A DNA stretch of 64,000 nt from JABWCQ01 sp964530625. Lineage in GTDB: Bacteria > Electryoneota > RPQS01. Positions 34,814-42,990 of the stretch are shown here, piece after piece. The notes below the pieces were generated by a model that worked only from the letters and a program-made list of their open reading frames with translations, did no database searches and was not told the origin of the DNA. The stretch covers positions 124,001 to 188,000 of the forward strand of contig CAZHAK010000001.1 in the NCBI GenBank assembly GCA_964530625.1, read 5' to 3'. A program made the translations under genes and the position numbers. Position 1 is the first letter of the stretch. Each line of letters begins with the position of its first letter.

Positions 34814-35251
34814 TTAGAACGGCCAGATGGCCGAAGCGAGTGCCGAGAGTGAAGAGGAGACGATTCGTAGCAGCGTGGTCGTCAAAGTGTAAAGAACGGC
34901 AAGCGCGGAGTCGGTCGTGCTCACGGAGGAGTCACTGACGCCGCGAATCGTTGCCGCAGTGGCAGAAATAGATTCCCGAAAAATGCGCGGTGACTGCGAC
35001 AGCTCGCTTACGCCGTACCGCACGGTGGCAATAGACGCATTGACTCCGTGCCGCACACCGAAGGTCGTGGATTTGCTGACACGCCCGGCAGGAGAACATC
35101 CCGCGCCGGCGTCAGCGGTCGGCGAGCAGAGTTGAATCACGACGCGCTTCGGCGCCATCACGTTGGACGGGTCATCCATCTGATCGAACGCGAACAGCAT
35201 GGACGCGGACATTAGTACCGCCAGCAAAGTTGCAAAACCAAATAGTCTCAT
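34814..35251 (-). CDS. Small secreted hypothetical protein
   Basis: A 145-residue protein from the ATG at 35251, preceded by an excellent ribosome site (AGGGGAG). A signal peptide (LFGFATLLAVLMSASMLFA) is followed by a Ser/Thr-rich chain with helical tail (ALAVLYTLTTTLLRIVSSSL). I know no family. It sits between lpxB and the DUF374 gene in the same direction, so an envelope role is possible. Confidence 0.6.
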   Translation of the reverse strand: MRLFGFATLLAVLMSASMLFAFDQMDDPSNVMAPKRVVIQLCSPTADAGAGCSPAGRVSKSTTFGVRHGVNASIATVRYGVSELSQSPRIFRESISATAATIRGVSDSSVSTTDSALAVLYTLTTTLLRIVSSSLSALASAIWPF

Positions 35252-35361
35252 CAGAGCTCCCCTTTCAGTCAGTTCAAGGCCACTCTTAAAATCAGAGCAC
35301 TCCCAGAAGCGCCCAATGTGTAATCGCCGTTGTGGGTCTCCAGACCCGCAATGGCACAAAT

Positions 35362-36537
35362 CTAATTCCTCAACAATTCCATCCCTATCTCCGCAACGCG
35401 TTTCCCCGCACCCGGCTCTCCAAGCTGCGCATGAACTTTGGCAAGTTTCGCGCGCGCATTTCGAATCGCATCCGGCACAGTCAACAGCGGCAACAGCGCT
35501 CCGGCTAATTTATCCGGATTCGCGTCATCCTGCACAAACTCGGGCACGACTTCCTCTCCCGCGAGTAAATTCGCCATCGCGATATGCGGAACATTGACAA
35601 TCCGCTTTCCAATCGCATAGCTCAGAGCCGAAGTCTTATAGAACACGACATACGGATTTCCGAAGAACGCGGCTTCGACAGTCGAAGAACCGGACTTCAC
35701 CAGTGAAGCATTCGCGTGAGCCAGCAGTTCGTGCGAGACACCGCGCGCGCGTTTGATCGTGCTGTCTTTCAAGTATCTATCATAGAACTCCGGCGCCACT
35801 GTCGGCGACTCGGCCAGAATTGGCACCAGATCGGGAATCAGCTTGGTCAGGATGCGCACGGTCTCGACCACGACGGGCAAATGCCTGCGCAATTCCTGTT
35901 TTCTCGACCCCGGCAAGAGGGCTAAAACGCGGGCGTCCGGCTCAACTCCAAGACTCCTTAGGAACTCGCCTCTCGGGGGGATTTCTCCCGCTTCATCTAG
36001 AAGCGGATGCCCCACGAACCGCGCATTTCCGCCAAACCCTTGAAAAAGCTGCTCTTCAAAGGGAAAAATTACGGCGATTTGGTCGGCCAGTTTGGCTAAC
36101 TCCGGCCCTCTCGCGGCTTTCCACGCCCAGACCTGAGGTGCAATATAATACAGAATTTTCGGCTTGTAAACACTTTGCCGCGAATTCAAATATCTTAACA
36201 CACTGAAGTGCAAACCTGGGTAGTCAATAAGTATGATCAACTCGGGTTTTCGGGCCATAATTTCGCGCAAAACCGTCCGTCGGACATGCATGACGTAGGG
36301 GAGATGCCTGACGACCTCGGCGAAGCCCATGAAGGCCAGCCTCTTGGCGTGAAACAGCAGCTCGACTCCCTGCGCTTGCATCCGGTCGCCGCCCAAGCCG
36401 AAGAACTTCGCTTCAGGGAGCTGTTCCTTAAGCGCTTGAACGACGTGCGAGCCGTGCAGGTCGCCGGAGGCTTCACCGGCTGAAATGAAGACCGAGGGAG
36501 CCGTGTAAGTGCTTGATTCCGCGTTCAACGCTAACAA
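35362..36537 (-). CDS. lpxB: Lipid-A-disaccharide synthase
   Basis: A GT19 enzyme of about 391 residues, normal for LpxB. It joins UDP-2,3-diacylglucosamine and lipid X into lipid A disaccharide 1-phosphate at the inner membrane. Signature stretches are VFISAGEASGDLHGSHVVQAL near residue 16, FFGLGGDRMQAQGVELLFH near 44, LIILIDYPGLHF near 99, YYIAPQVWAWKAARGPEL near 129, RFVGHPLLDE near 172, LLPGSRKQELRRHLPV near 202 and SSTVEAAFFGNPYVVFYKT near 290. The start is a TTG (36537) or a later TTG; no good ribosome site is seen. It heads the minus-strand envelope operon and proves an outer membrane with lipid A. Confidence 0.93.
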   Translation of the reverse strand: MLALNAESSTYTAPSVFISAGEASGDLHGSHVVQALKEQLPEAKFFGLGGDRMQAQGVELLFHAKRLAFMGFAEVVRHLPYVMHVRRTVLREIMARKPELIILIDYPGLHFSVLRYLNSRQSVYKPKILYYIAPQVWAWKAARGPELAKLADQIAVIFPFEEQLFQGFGGNARFVGHPLLDEAGEIPPRGEFLRSLGVEPDARVLALLPGSRKQELRRHLPVVVETVRILTKLIPDLVPILAESPTVAPEFYDRYLKDSTIKRARGVSHELLAHANASLVKSGSSTVEAAFFGNPYVVFYKTSALSYAIGKRIVNVPHIAMANLLAGEEVVPEFVQDDANPDKLAGALLPLLTVPDAIRNARAKLAKVHAQLGEPGAGKRVAEIGMELLRN

Positions 36538-36681
36538 TTGACGAAACGGGAGTTATTGATAAAAGGGAGTTTAATGTTTTGGCTTGCGGGAAAAGGTGCA
36601 AGCGTCCGGGGTGGACAGAGGCGGGCATCTTAATTGAACACATGGGCAAGCAGCTTGGTTCCCGGAGGTGTTCCGAAAAGA

Positions 36682-36705
36682 AGCCCCCGGACGATGCCGG
36701 GGGCT
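36682..36705 (-). terminator. Terminator after the large T9SS metalloprotease gene
   Basis: AGCCCCCGG and CCGGGGGCT pair over six bases; on the minus strand it is followed by TCTTTTC. Confidence 0.75.
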
Positions 36706-36732
36706 GTCTTGCAATTTGGGTTCAAAGAGGGA

Positions 36733-39700
36733 TTACCGCAGCAGGACCATTTTTCTTGTGAGGGAATGTTGTCCGGTGTTTAAGTTATAGAAATAAACTC
36801 CCGAAGGCAAACGGGCGGCGTCGAAGGAGACGCGATGCGTTCCGGCGGTTAACGTCTCATTTACCAGTGTTGTTACCAATCGTCCCGTCACGTCATAGAC
36901 TTTCAGTTTCGCGTTGCTTGCAATTGGCAAGGCAAACTCAATCTCCGTAGAGGGATTAAACGGATTAGGATAATTTTGTGACAGCGTGAACTCGGTTGGA
37001 ACGCTCGCGGATTCCTTGGACTCTCCTTGAGTCGGGCTCAGCTGCTCAAACAGTCCGCGTTCGATGGACAAGGCGTGATCGCCGTCGCGGGCTTTCAAAG
37101 GGGCTGGAATCATCTGTGAGGCGGACATGCCGTCGAGCGATCCGCCTCCGCCCGCGCCAAGCTGCAAGCTCACGAGGTCCATCGCGACATAGATAGAATC
37201 CTCGTAGGTCAATCCGCTGCTCAAAAGCTCTACGCACGTTTCGATGGCGTCATCGTACTCGTTGCGGTTTTGATGATAGCTTGCGCGCAAACGTTCGCCT
37301 TGTACGCGGGCTTCATAAGAGTCTTCGTTTTCGATCATCGTGCTGAGCAGATCGGGAATCCAGCCCTGTCCGCTGCCGACGAACGCTTCGCAGACGACGA
37401 CGTGTACAATAGCCGTCCACCGCTGTACTTGGGCGGGGGAGTTCTCTGCGACGTAGCGGAACAACTGCTGCGCGGCGGCATAGTCTTCTTCGGCTTCAAA
37501 AGCGAACGCGTCGAGCAGAATGTCATCGTATTCGTTGTCGTCGAGCGTGCCACCTTCACCCCGAGCGATTGGGCCGTCGTCGCCGATGGATGAGCCTTGT
37601 CCGCCACCAACTCCACCTCCGCACGTTCCCCACGCGGATGTTTGATATGGGTCAAAGTCCCACCTTGCTGGCGTCGTCGGAGTGAACTTGGTTGTGTCAA
37701 TTCCATTCATCCAGTGTTGATCAGTGCAGGGGTATGTCGTCGTTCCGGGATAGCGCCATTCAATGTATTTTCCGCCTGACTTTCTGTTCTTCCAGTCGTT
37801 CTTTCCGCCGTCGCTTGTCCCATCATACGGAGGTGCGGGCGGATCAGAATCTATGACCGGAAGTGCAAGTGATCCCTGCATCGTCATCAAATGTGCGCAG
37901 CTATCTGTGAACAGATTACTGACTCCGCTTCCGCCAGTGTTGCCTTCGCCGCCGAATGAGGGCGAGGTTCCCCCAGCGCAAAAGACGGTGGATTGCAGAG
38001 TGCCCGAGTGAGGAGACAGATCAAAGAAGTTGCAGCAGCGGAAGTTCGGTGTGTTCGGCGCGGAGCCGAAGTAAACCGCGTACAATCCCGTGCGATCTCG
38101 GAAGTTGCAGCTTCGGAAATTGCCTGTCACTTTCTTGATGTAGGAGTTAATCCAGTCGCACTCTTCAATCGTCACTCCGTTGAAACCGACTTTACAGTTG
38201 TAGAGATACATCCCCGCGACCTGCGAATCGGCGGGCACGTTCGTGACCGTGGTGTTTTCCACGAACTGCGTGACAGTCGGGCTGTTCCACAACCGCAGAC
38301 CGATGGCCTGATACTTCAGCTTCGAACAATCGAAATTGACGTGGTCAATCGAAACCGGCTCAACGGGCGACTCGACATAGAGCCCGTGATCCTTGAAATC
38401 CTGCAAATTGACGTAGTCCATTTCCACACTGCCGCCGTTGATCGTCAGGCCGTTCCAGCGCTCGCCTGCGTCTTTGGCTTTGAACGTGATCGGCGAGCCT
38501 GACGTGCCGATAGCGGTGAGAGAACCGTTGATGGTGATCGTGGCATTGGCGTCCACAACAATCTTTGTTCCCGGCAGAATAGTCAGCTCCGTTCCGGAGG
38601 CGAACGTTAAGCTGCTGTCCACGACGACGCTGTCTAACCAAGTTACGTCGGTCGTCACTGTCCCCCGCCAGTGGCGCGACCAAGCGGTGATGGTGGTAAT
38701 GTGCGATGCGGCATTGACCGATTCAACGACGATTCCTGCCATTGTCGGCAACGATTGAGGATTGAATGTACTATTTGTATTGTCATATGCCTTGCTCGAC
38801 GGATTGCTGAAATCATTAAACGTGTCACCCGCAACGAAGTAGTTACCGGGAAAGCCATGCTCACCTGCCCAAACATAATCGGCACGAGGAATTGGCCAGG
38901 GTTCTCCTTGAAACTCAAATGAATCATTGTGAAAATAGAGGAAATCAAAGCTGTCGAGTCCTGTCACAGTATTCTCGACCAACGTGTTTTCTCCTGTTGG
39001 AACAGTCTCCCAGCCATTGAACTCAATGCGAGCAGTCCAGTCATACAATCCGGTTGAGAGCTCCATATCATATCTCTTGTTGCCGCGAATATCTTGATCT
39101 CCATCCTCGTTGTAATGATAGATCATGAGCCCGTCACTCGGGGCCCAACGCTCCCAGAAAGTCTCCCGAGTTAAAGAGTAAGCAACAAAGTACTGACCGT
39201 CACTGTCATCGTAAGGATCTGTTCCTGAATCAACATATGCAGGTATCTTTACATATTGCTCATTTTCCAGGTGATCTCCAAGCTCTAAGTCCCAGTATGG
39301 TCGGTCAACTACAATAGGGTCAATCCAGTGTAGAACATTCATTCGCGACAAGGCATGAAAGGGTCCCGGCTGTCCCCTGAACCATGTACCGGATTTATCC
39401 CAAAATGAAGGACTGTAGCTCATAATGTCATAACTGCCGACGGGAATATGATGACTTGCGTTTGATCCGTTTCCGTCATCTTCAAATGTGTGGTCAAGTC
39501 CGAGATCATGGCCGAACTCGTGCGCGAAAATACCCAAGCCGCCCCAATATGAATCTATGATTGGGTCAGGTGAACTTGTGGTAAGCGATATCCATTCAAT
39601 CGAACTACTCCAGCCCGTGCAGCCCCTGATAGAAATGTATTCACCATTCGCATTTGTATCAGTAGGTGACGTGTATCCGAGAATTCCACCCCACCCTCCT

Positions 39701-40329
39701 CCTGAGGTCCAAGAGTAAATGGTCGTGTCCCCGCCATTTATTGTCGTGTCAGCCTCTGCATGGCCATAGATGTTCAGGAATACATAGATGGAAACATCGT
39801 CAGGGTCACTGAGAAAGTCGGCGAGATTCCTTTGTGCATCTACTTGGGACATGATGTCTCTCACGAACTCGCTTCCGCCGGAATGATCTTGGCATTGATT
39901 GGGAACGAGCCAGGTTGTGTCACTGCAAAGAAACATTCCTCCAGTGGTTGTATCTGCAACGACTTCTCCGGTAACGAGTTTGTTTCCAAATGACTGCTTA
40001 AGGAAGTAATCTGTTACGCTTCTCTCATCCGCAGAGCTAAAAACAGTGGAGGCCCAGCTTGGTAGTGTGTATGTGGTCGGATATGTAGCTCTTCGCTGTA
40101 ATCCTGTGCAAGAGCCTTGCTGGCCAAACGGTAACGAATCATATGGGGCGATTGCTGCCGAGTCGGCAGCGCAAATGACCCAGAGCACTTTTGTTTCACA
40201 ATTTGTGCATTCCATGGTCGGATCCGGAGGGTCGGCGATGTAACAGAACGGGTCTCCTGGAAGCAATGGCTCGTATTCAGTCGCGTGAGCAAGCAGCGCT
40301 AAAACAAGTACGTAAAATATGCGATACAT
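36733..40329 (-). CDS. Secreted T9SS metalloprotease with beta-helix region
   Basis: A 1198-residue exported protein. The signal peptide is YRIFYVLVLALLAHA (residues 2-16). A zinc peptidase domain (about 80-400) carries GIFAHEFGHDLGLDHTFEDD near 268, the HExxHxxxxxH metzincin-type motif, followed by SYDIMSYSPSFW, a Met-turn-like sequence, as in M6 immune-inhibitor-like peptidases. Residues about 570-830 look like a right-handed beta-helix (short repeats such as NFDCSKLKYQAIGLRLW). A helical region resembling tetratricopeptide repeats covers 930-1080 and the sorting domain starts at LSQNYPNPFNPSTEIEF. It follows the 40353 gene by 23 bases, so they share a transcript. It is a candidate surface or extracellular protease. 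Confidence 0.87.
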   Translation of the reverse strand: MYRIFYVLVLALLAHATEYEPLLPGDPFCYIADPPDPTMECTNCETKVLWVICAADSAAIAPYDSLPFGQQGSCTGLQRRATYPTTYTLPSWASTVFSSADERSVTDYFLKQSFGNKLVTGEVVADTTTGGMFLCSDTTWLVPNQCQDHSGGSEFVRDIMSQVDAQRNLADFLSDPDDVSIYVFLNIYGHAEADTTINGGDTTIYSWTSGGGWGGILGYTSPTDTNANGEYISIRGCTGWSSSIEWISLTTSSPDPIIDSYWGGLGIFAHEFGHDLGLDHTFEDDGNGSNASHHIPVGSYDIMSYSPSFWDKSGTWFRGQPGPFHALSRMNVLHWIDPIVVDRPYWDLELGDHLENEQYVKIPAYVDSGTDPYDDSDGQYFVAYSLTRETFWERWAPSDGLMIYHYNEDGDQDIRGNKRYDMELSTGLYDWTARIEFNGWETVPTGENTLVENTVTGLDSFDFLYFHNDSFEFQGEPWPIPRADYVWAGEHGFPGNYFVAGDTFNDFSNPSSKAYDNTNSTFNPQSLPTMAGIVVESVNAASHITTITAWSRHWRGTVTTDVTWLDSVVVDSSLTFASGTELTILPGTKIVVDANATITINGSLTAIGTSGSPITFKAKDAGERWNGLTINGGSVEMDYVNLQDFKDHGLYVESPVEPVSIDHVNFDCSKLKYQAIGLRLWNSPTVTQFVENTTVTNVPADSQVAGMYLYNCKVGFNGVTIEECDWINSYIKKVTGNFRSCNFRDRTGLYAVYFGSAPNTPNFRCCNFFDLSPHSGTLQSTVFCAGGTSPSFGGEGNTGGSGVSNLFTDSCAHLMTMQGSLALPVIDSDPPAPPYDGTSDGGKNDWKNRKSGGKYIEWRYPGTTTYPCTDQHWMNGIDTTKFTPTTPARWDFDPYQTSAWGTCGGGVGGGQGSSIGDDGPIARGEGGTLDDNEYDDILLDAFAFEAEEDYAAAQQLFRYVAENSPAQVQRWTAIVHVVVCEAFVGSGQGWIPDLLSTMIENEDSYEARVQGERLRASYHQNRNEYDDAIETCVELLSSGLTYEDSIYVAMDLVSLQLGAGGGGSLDGMSASQMIPAPLKARDGDHALSIERGLFEQLSPTQGESKESASVPTEFTLSQNYPNPFNPSTEIEFALPIASNAKLKVYDVTGRLVTTLVNETLTAGTHRVSFDAARLPSGVYFYNLNTGQHSLTRKMVLLR

Positions 40330-40352
40330 GTTACAACTCCCTGCGATTTGTG

Positions 40353-41477
40353 TTAGTGGAATGAAACGAATTTTTCCCGATATAGTTTGTCTTTTACTTG
40401 TACACTCAAGAAATATATTCCTGCCGGTAGCGGCTGGAGGTATAGTGTTCCCCCTATGGATCCCGATGCCACTCCTTCAAAGATCAGTCGTTCGTTGAGT
40501 ATCGTTTGTCCCAATACGTTGAATACTGTCACAGAATACTCTCCTGGAAAGCCTTTTAGAGTGACCGTCAACCTCTGCGCGGAAAGCCATTGGATCTGCA
40601 GCCCGCTGCCGCCTTTAAGATAAGGCGGACGCTCTGCTACCGCAGTCAATCGCGTCGTATCTACTGAGTAATACAGTTCCCTGCGTCCTCCCGTAAGCCC
40701 GTGTCGAAAGACAAGTGTCGCGCCGTCGGCCAAAAGACACGGACTATCTTCCCGTGTAAAGGTACTGCAAACAGGTGCAGGTAAGTAAAAGGCTTGGCCC
40801 CAGACACCATTATTTCGTTCACTCATCCAAACATCGCCATGATTAGGACCTTCTCTGTAAAAGAACAGCCTGTTGTTGTCTGGGGATAGGCAAACGTGCA
40901 TGTCGTTACCCCAATCATTTATACTATCCCCAAAGTCTATAGCCACCCCCCATGTTCCGTCACCAAGCCGTTCGTGATAGTATAGGTCACCACCAGACGA
41001 TACGACCAGCATGGTGCCATCCCGGCTGATACGCGCAGATAGCTCGTTAAACTCTGTATTAACAGTCGGACCGAGATTGACCTTGGGACCCCATCCCGAA
41101 TCTGTCCTAACCGAATAGACCACATCAAACCCGGTCGGCGAGCCAGGTGGAAAATCACAAAAATACAGCGTGTCTCCAGATGGAGATTCACTCGGCGATA
41201 ACTGGTCTCCTGGGTCGTTAATTTCCGGCGGTAGCAGCACAAATTCTCCCCAAGCGCTGTCCACATGAGATCTCGTTGACAAATAAAGGTTTGAGAAAGA
41301 AGCTTGGCCATATAGCCTTAGCCCATCGTTCGTTATCCAAACATCCTGAATACCCGACGCGGAGAACGTAAGAAGCCGCTGTGGCTCTGTCCACTGCGCA
41401 AAACTTTTCGCACTCAGCAAAAACAAAACAGCAAACCCGATCAGGTTTGCCGTGAATTTTATCATTCGTGGTGTCAT
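40353..41477 (-). CDS. Secreted beta-propeller (PD40-like) T9SS cargo protein
   Basis: A 374-residue exported protein. The ATG at 41477 has GGAGG 5 bases upstream; the longer open frame to 41696 includes the promoter and is rejected. The signal peptide is MIKFTANLIGFAVLFLLS ending SFAQ. The body has PD40/TolB-type blades, for example ISRDGTMLVVSSGGDLYYHE, LSPDNNRLFFYREG and LADGATLVFRHG. The C-terminal 80 residues (YSVTVFNVLGQTILNERL to REKFVSFH) are a diverged sorting domain lacking the exact PNPFN motif. A perfect sigma70 promoter lies upstream. Ligand unknown. Confidence 0.82.
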   Translation of the reverse strand: MTPRMIKFTANLIGFAVLFLLSAKSFAQWTEPQRLLTFSASGIQDVWITNDGLRLYGQASFSNLYLSTRSHVDSAWGEFVLLPPEINDPGDQLSPSESPSGDTLYFCDFPPGSPTGFDVVYSVRTDSGWGPKVNLGPTVNTEFNELSARISRDGTMLVVSSGGDLYYHERLGDGTWGVAIDFGDSINDWGNDMHVCLSPDNNRLFFYREGPNHGDVWMSERNNGVWGQAFYLPAPVCSTFTREDSPCLLADGATLVFRHGLTGGRRELYYSVDTTRLTAVAERPPYLKGGSGLQIQWLSAQRLTVTLKGFPGEYSVTVFNVLGQTILNERLIFEGVASGSIGGTLYLQPLPAGIYFLSVQVKDKLYREKFVSFH

Positions 41478-41517
41478 CCGTGCCTCCGAAATTCCGTCGT
41501 GGCCGTGTGTTGAGTTC

Positions 41518-41546
41518 ATTATAAATGACCAATCCGACATTGTCAA
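41518..41546 (-). promoter_or_regulatory. Perfect consensus sigma70 promoter
   Basis: On the minus strand TTGACA (41546-41541), exactly 17 bases, TATAAT (41523-41518), about 40 bases before the ATG at 41477. It drives the beta-propeller and metalloprotease genes. Confidence 0.85.
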
Positions 41547-41660
41547 GCCCTCCAAGTTCGCGATTATCTTTGCAGTTCGTCTCGCAAATGCAAAAAAAAA
41601 CACTTTCCAAACGCAGGCTGCAATTTCACAGCACAACTGAAGAGGCAAGTACGTCAAAAG

Positions 41661-41686
41661 AAAACGGAGCGGTATCACCCGCTCCG
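41661..41686 (-). terminator. Terminator after the Gfo/Idh oxidoreductase gene
   Basis: CGGAGCGG and CCGCTCCG pair; read on the minus strand the hairpin is followed by TTTTCTTTT. Confidence 0.8.
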
Positions 41687-41705
41687 CCCTCATCAATCAG
41701 ACCCC

Positions 41706-42707
41706 CTACTCTCTTCCGGTAGCGATTTCGGTTGTGCCGATTTTCTCGAGGATTTTTACAGCGACTTTTAGAGCGTTCAGACCGTCTTCTCCGGTCACAG
41801 GAGGTTGAATACCATTCCTAATCGCTTCGAAGAAGGCGCGCTGTTCCATGTCAATCGCGTTGCCTTCGGGCGCGCTGGGGCCGCCCATGATGATTTTGCG
41901 TTTGACCGCGCCCTTCTCGATTTCGCCGAGCATCATCGTGCCCGGCTCGTTCGCTTCGTCGGCATGCGCTAATCTGAATTGCTGCACGTCGCCCTTGCCG
42001 AAGTCAAGCGAGATATAACTGTCTTCAGAAAACATTCTGAGCTTGCGCATGGGATTCGCGCTGATTCTGGACGCGGTCACGTTCGCCACGCCGCCGGACG
42101 GAAACGTCAATCTGGCATTGGCGATGTCCGCCGCTTCGCTGATGACCGCCACGCCGGACGCGTCAATCTGCGAAGGGAACTCGCCCATCAATTTCAAAAT
42201 CAAGTCGAGATCGTGAATCATCAAATCGAGCACGACGGCAACGTCCGTGCCGCGCGGTTTGAATTGCGCGAGCCTGTGCGCCTCGATAAATTTCGGACGC
42301 GGATAGTTGCTGCCCAGAGAACGAAAGGCGCGGGAGAATCTCTCGACGTGCCCGACCTGCAAAACCAATTTTTTGGAGCGCGCCAGCGACACCAACTCTT
42401 CACCCTCGGCCACCGTCGTTGTAATCGGCTTCTCCAAAAAGACATGCCTGCCCGCTTGCAGCGCCTGCTTCGCCACCGCATGATGCGAGGACGTGGCCGA
42501 GACCACCAGCACCGCGTCACTTTGATCAATAACTTGTGCCAACGAACCCGCGGCCAATCCGCCGAACTGCTCAGCCACAGACTGCGACTTCTCTCCGTCA
42601 ACATCAAACACGCCCGTCCACACCACGTCAGAATTAGCGGACAGCAAGCGGCAATGAATGGTTCCCAAAAACCCCGCTCCAATAACACCTACTCGAAAAT
42701 CAGTCAC
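41706..42707 (-). CDS. Gfo/Idh/MocA family sugar oxidoreductase
   Basis: A 333-residue NAD(P)-dependent oxidoreductase. The Rossmann motif GVIGAGFLGTIHCRLL is at residue 7, the family motif FLEKPITTTVAEGEEL near 92, and the substrate-side HDLDLILKLM near 166 supplies the active-site His/Asp. The phrases LQVGHVERFSRAF and GGVANVTASRISANPMRKLR are those of the subgroup often encoded in lipopolysaccharide loci, which includes GnnA-type UDP-GlcNAc 3-dehydrogenases. With lpxB 5 kb away, a role in making an amino sugar for lipid A is plausible but unproven. The ATG overlaps the 42700 gene by 8 bases. Confidence 0.85.
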   Translation of the reverse strand: MTDFRVGVIGAGFLGTIHCRLLSANSDVVWTGVFDVDGEKSQSVAEQFGGLAAGSLAQVIDQSDAVLVVSATSSHHAVAKQALQAGRHVFLEKPITTTVAEGEELVSLARSKKLVLQVGHVERFSRAFRSLGSNYPRPKFIEAHRLAQFKPRGTDVAVVLDLMIHDLDLILKLMGEFPSQIDASGVAVISEAADIANARLTFPSGGVANVTASRISANPMRKLRMFSEDSYISLDFGKGDVQQFRLAHADEANEPGTMMLGEIEKGAVKRKIIMGGPSAPEGNAIDMEQRAFFEAIRNGIQPPVTGEDGLNALKVAVKILEKIGTTEIATGRE

Positions 42708-42960
42708 GAGAAATAAACCTCATGTGAAAATAAACGGTCAACCCCGCGCTCAGGAAACACGCGAAGGCGAAGATCAATAGCGGCGCCGCGGAAAGCGGTT
42801 CGTTCGAAACGGTCGGATCAATCACCAGCACCGCCGCGATGACGCCGGCAATCCCCGCAGTAATGGCAAAAGCATTTCGCAATTTGCGGTTGCGACGGGT
42901 GGATTCCAAGCGATCAAAGGAGGGAATCTGCACAGGGCACCTCAGTCTGAGGGTTAGCAA
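42700..42960 (-). CDS. Small hypothetical membrane protein
   Basis: An 86-residue protein with two hydrophobic helices (FAITAGIAGVIAAVLVI near 30-46 and APLLIFAFACFLSAGLTVYF near 58-78) behind a basic N-terminus (STRRNRKLRN). It lies between the flippase (30 bases upstream) and the oxidoreductase (8-base overlap) on the same strand, so it is probably translated in that operon. No family recognised. Confidence 0.55.
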   Translation of the reverse strand: MLTLRLRCPVQIPSFDRLESTRRNRKLRNAFAITAGIAGVIAAVLVIDPTVSNEPLSAAPLLIFAFACFLSAGLTVYFHMRFISRD

Positions 42961-42990
42961 GAAATATGAAACAAGCGGGCAGTCCGTGCG

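Noticed and set aside
41478..41696. N-terminal extension of the beta-propeller protein
   Set aside because: This part of the frame contains the perfect promoter, and a GGAGG site directs the start to 41477.
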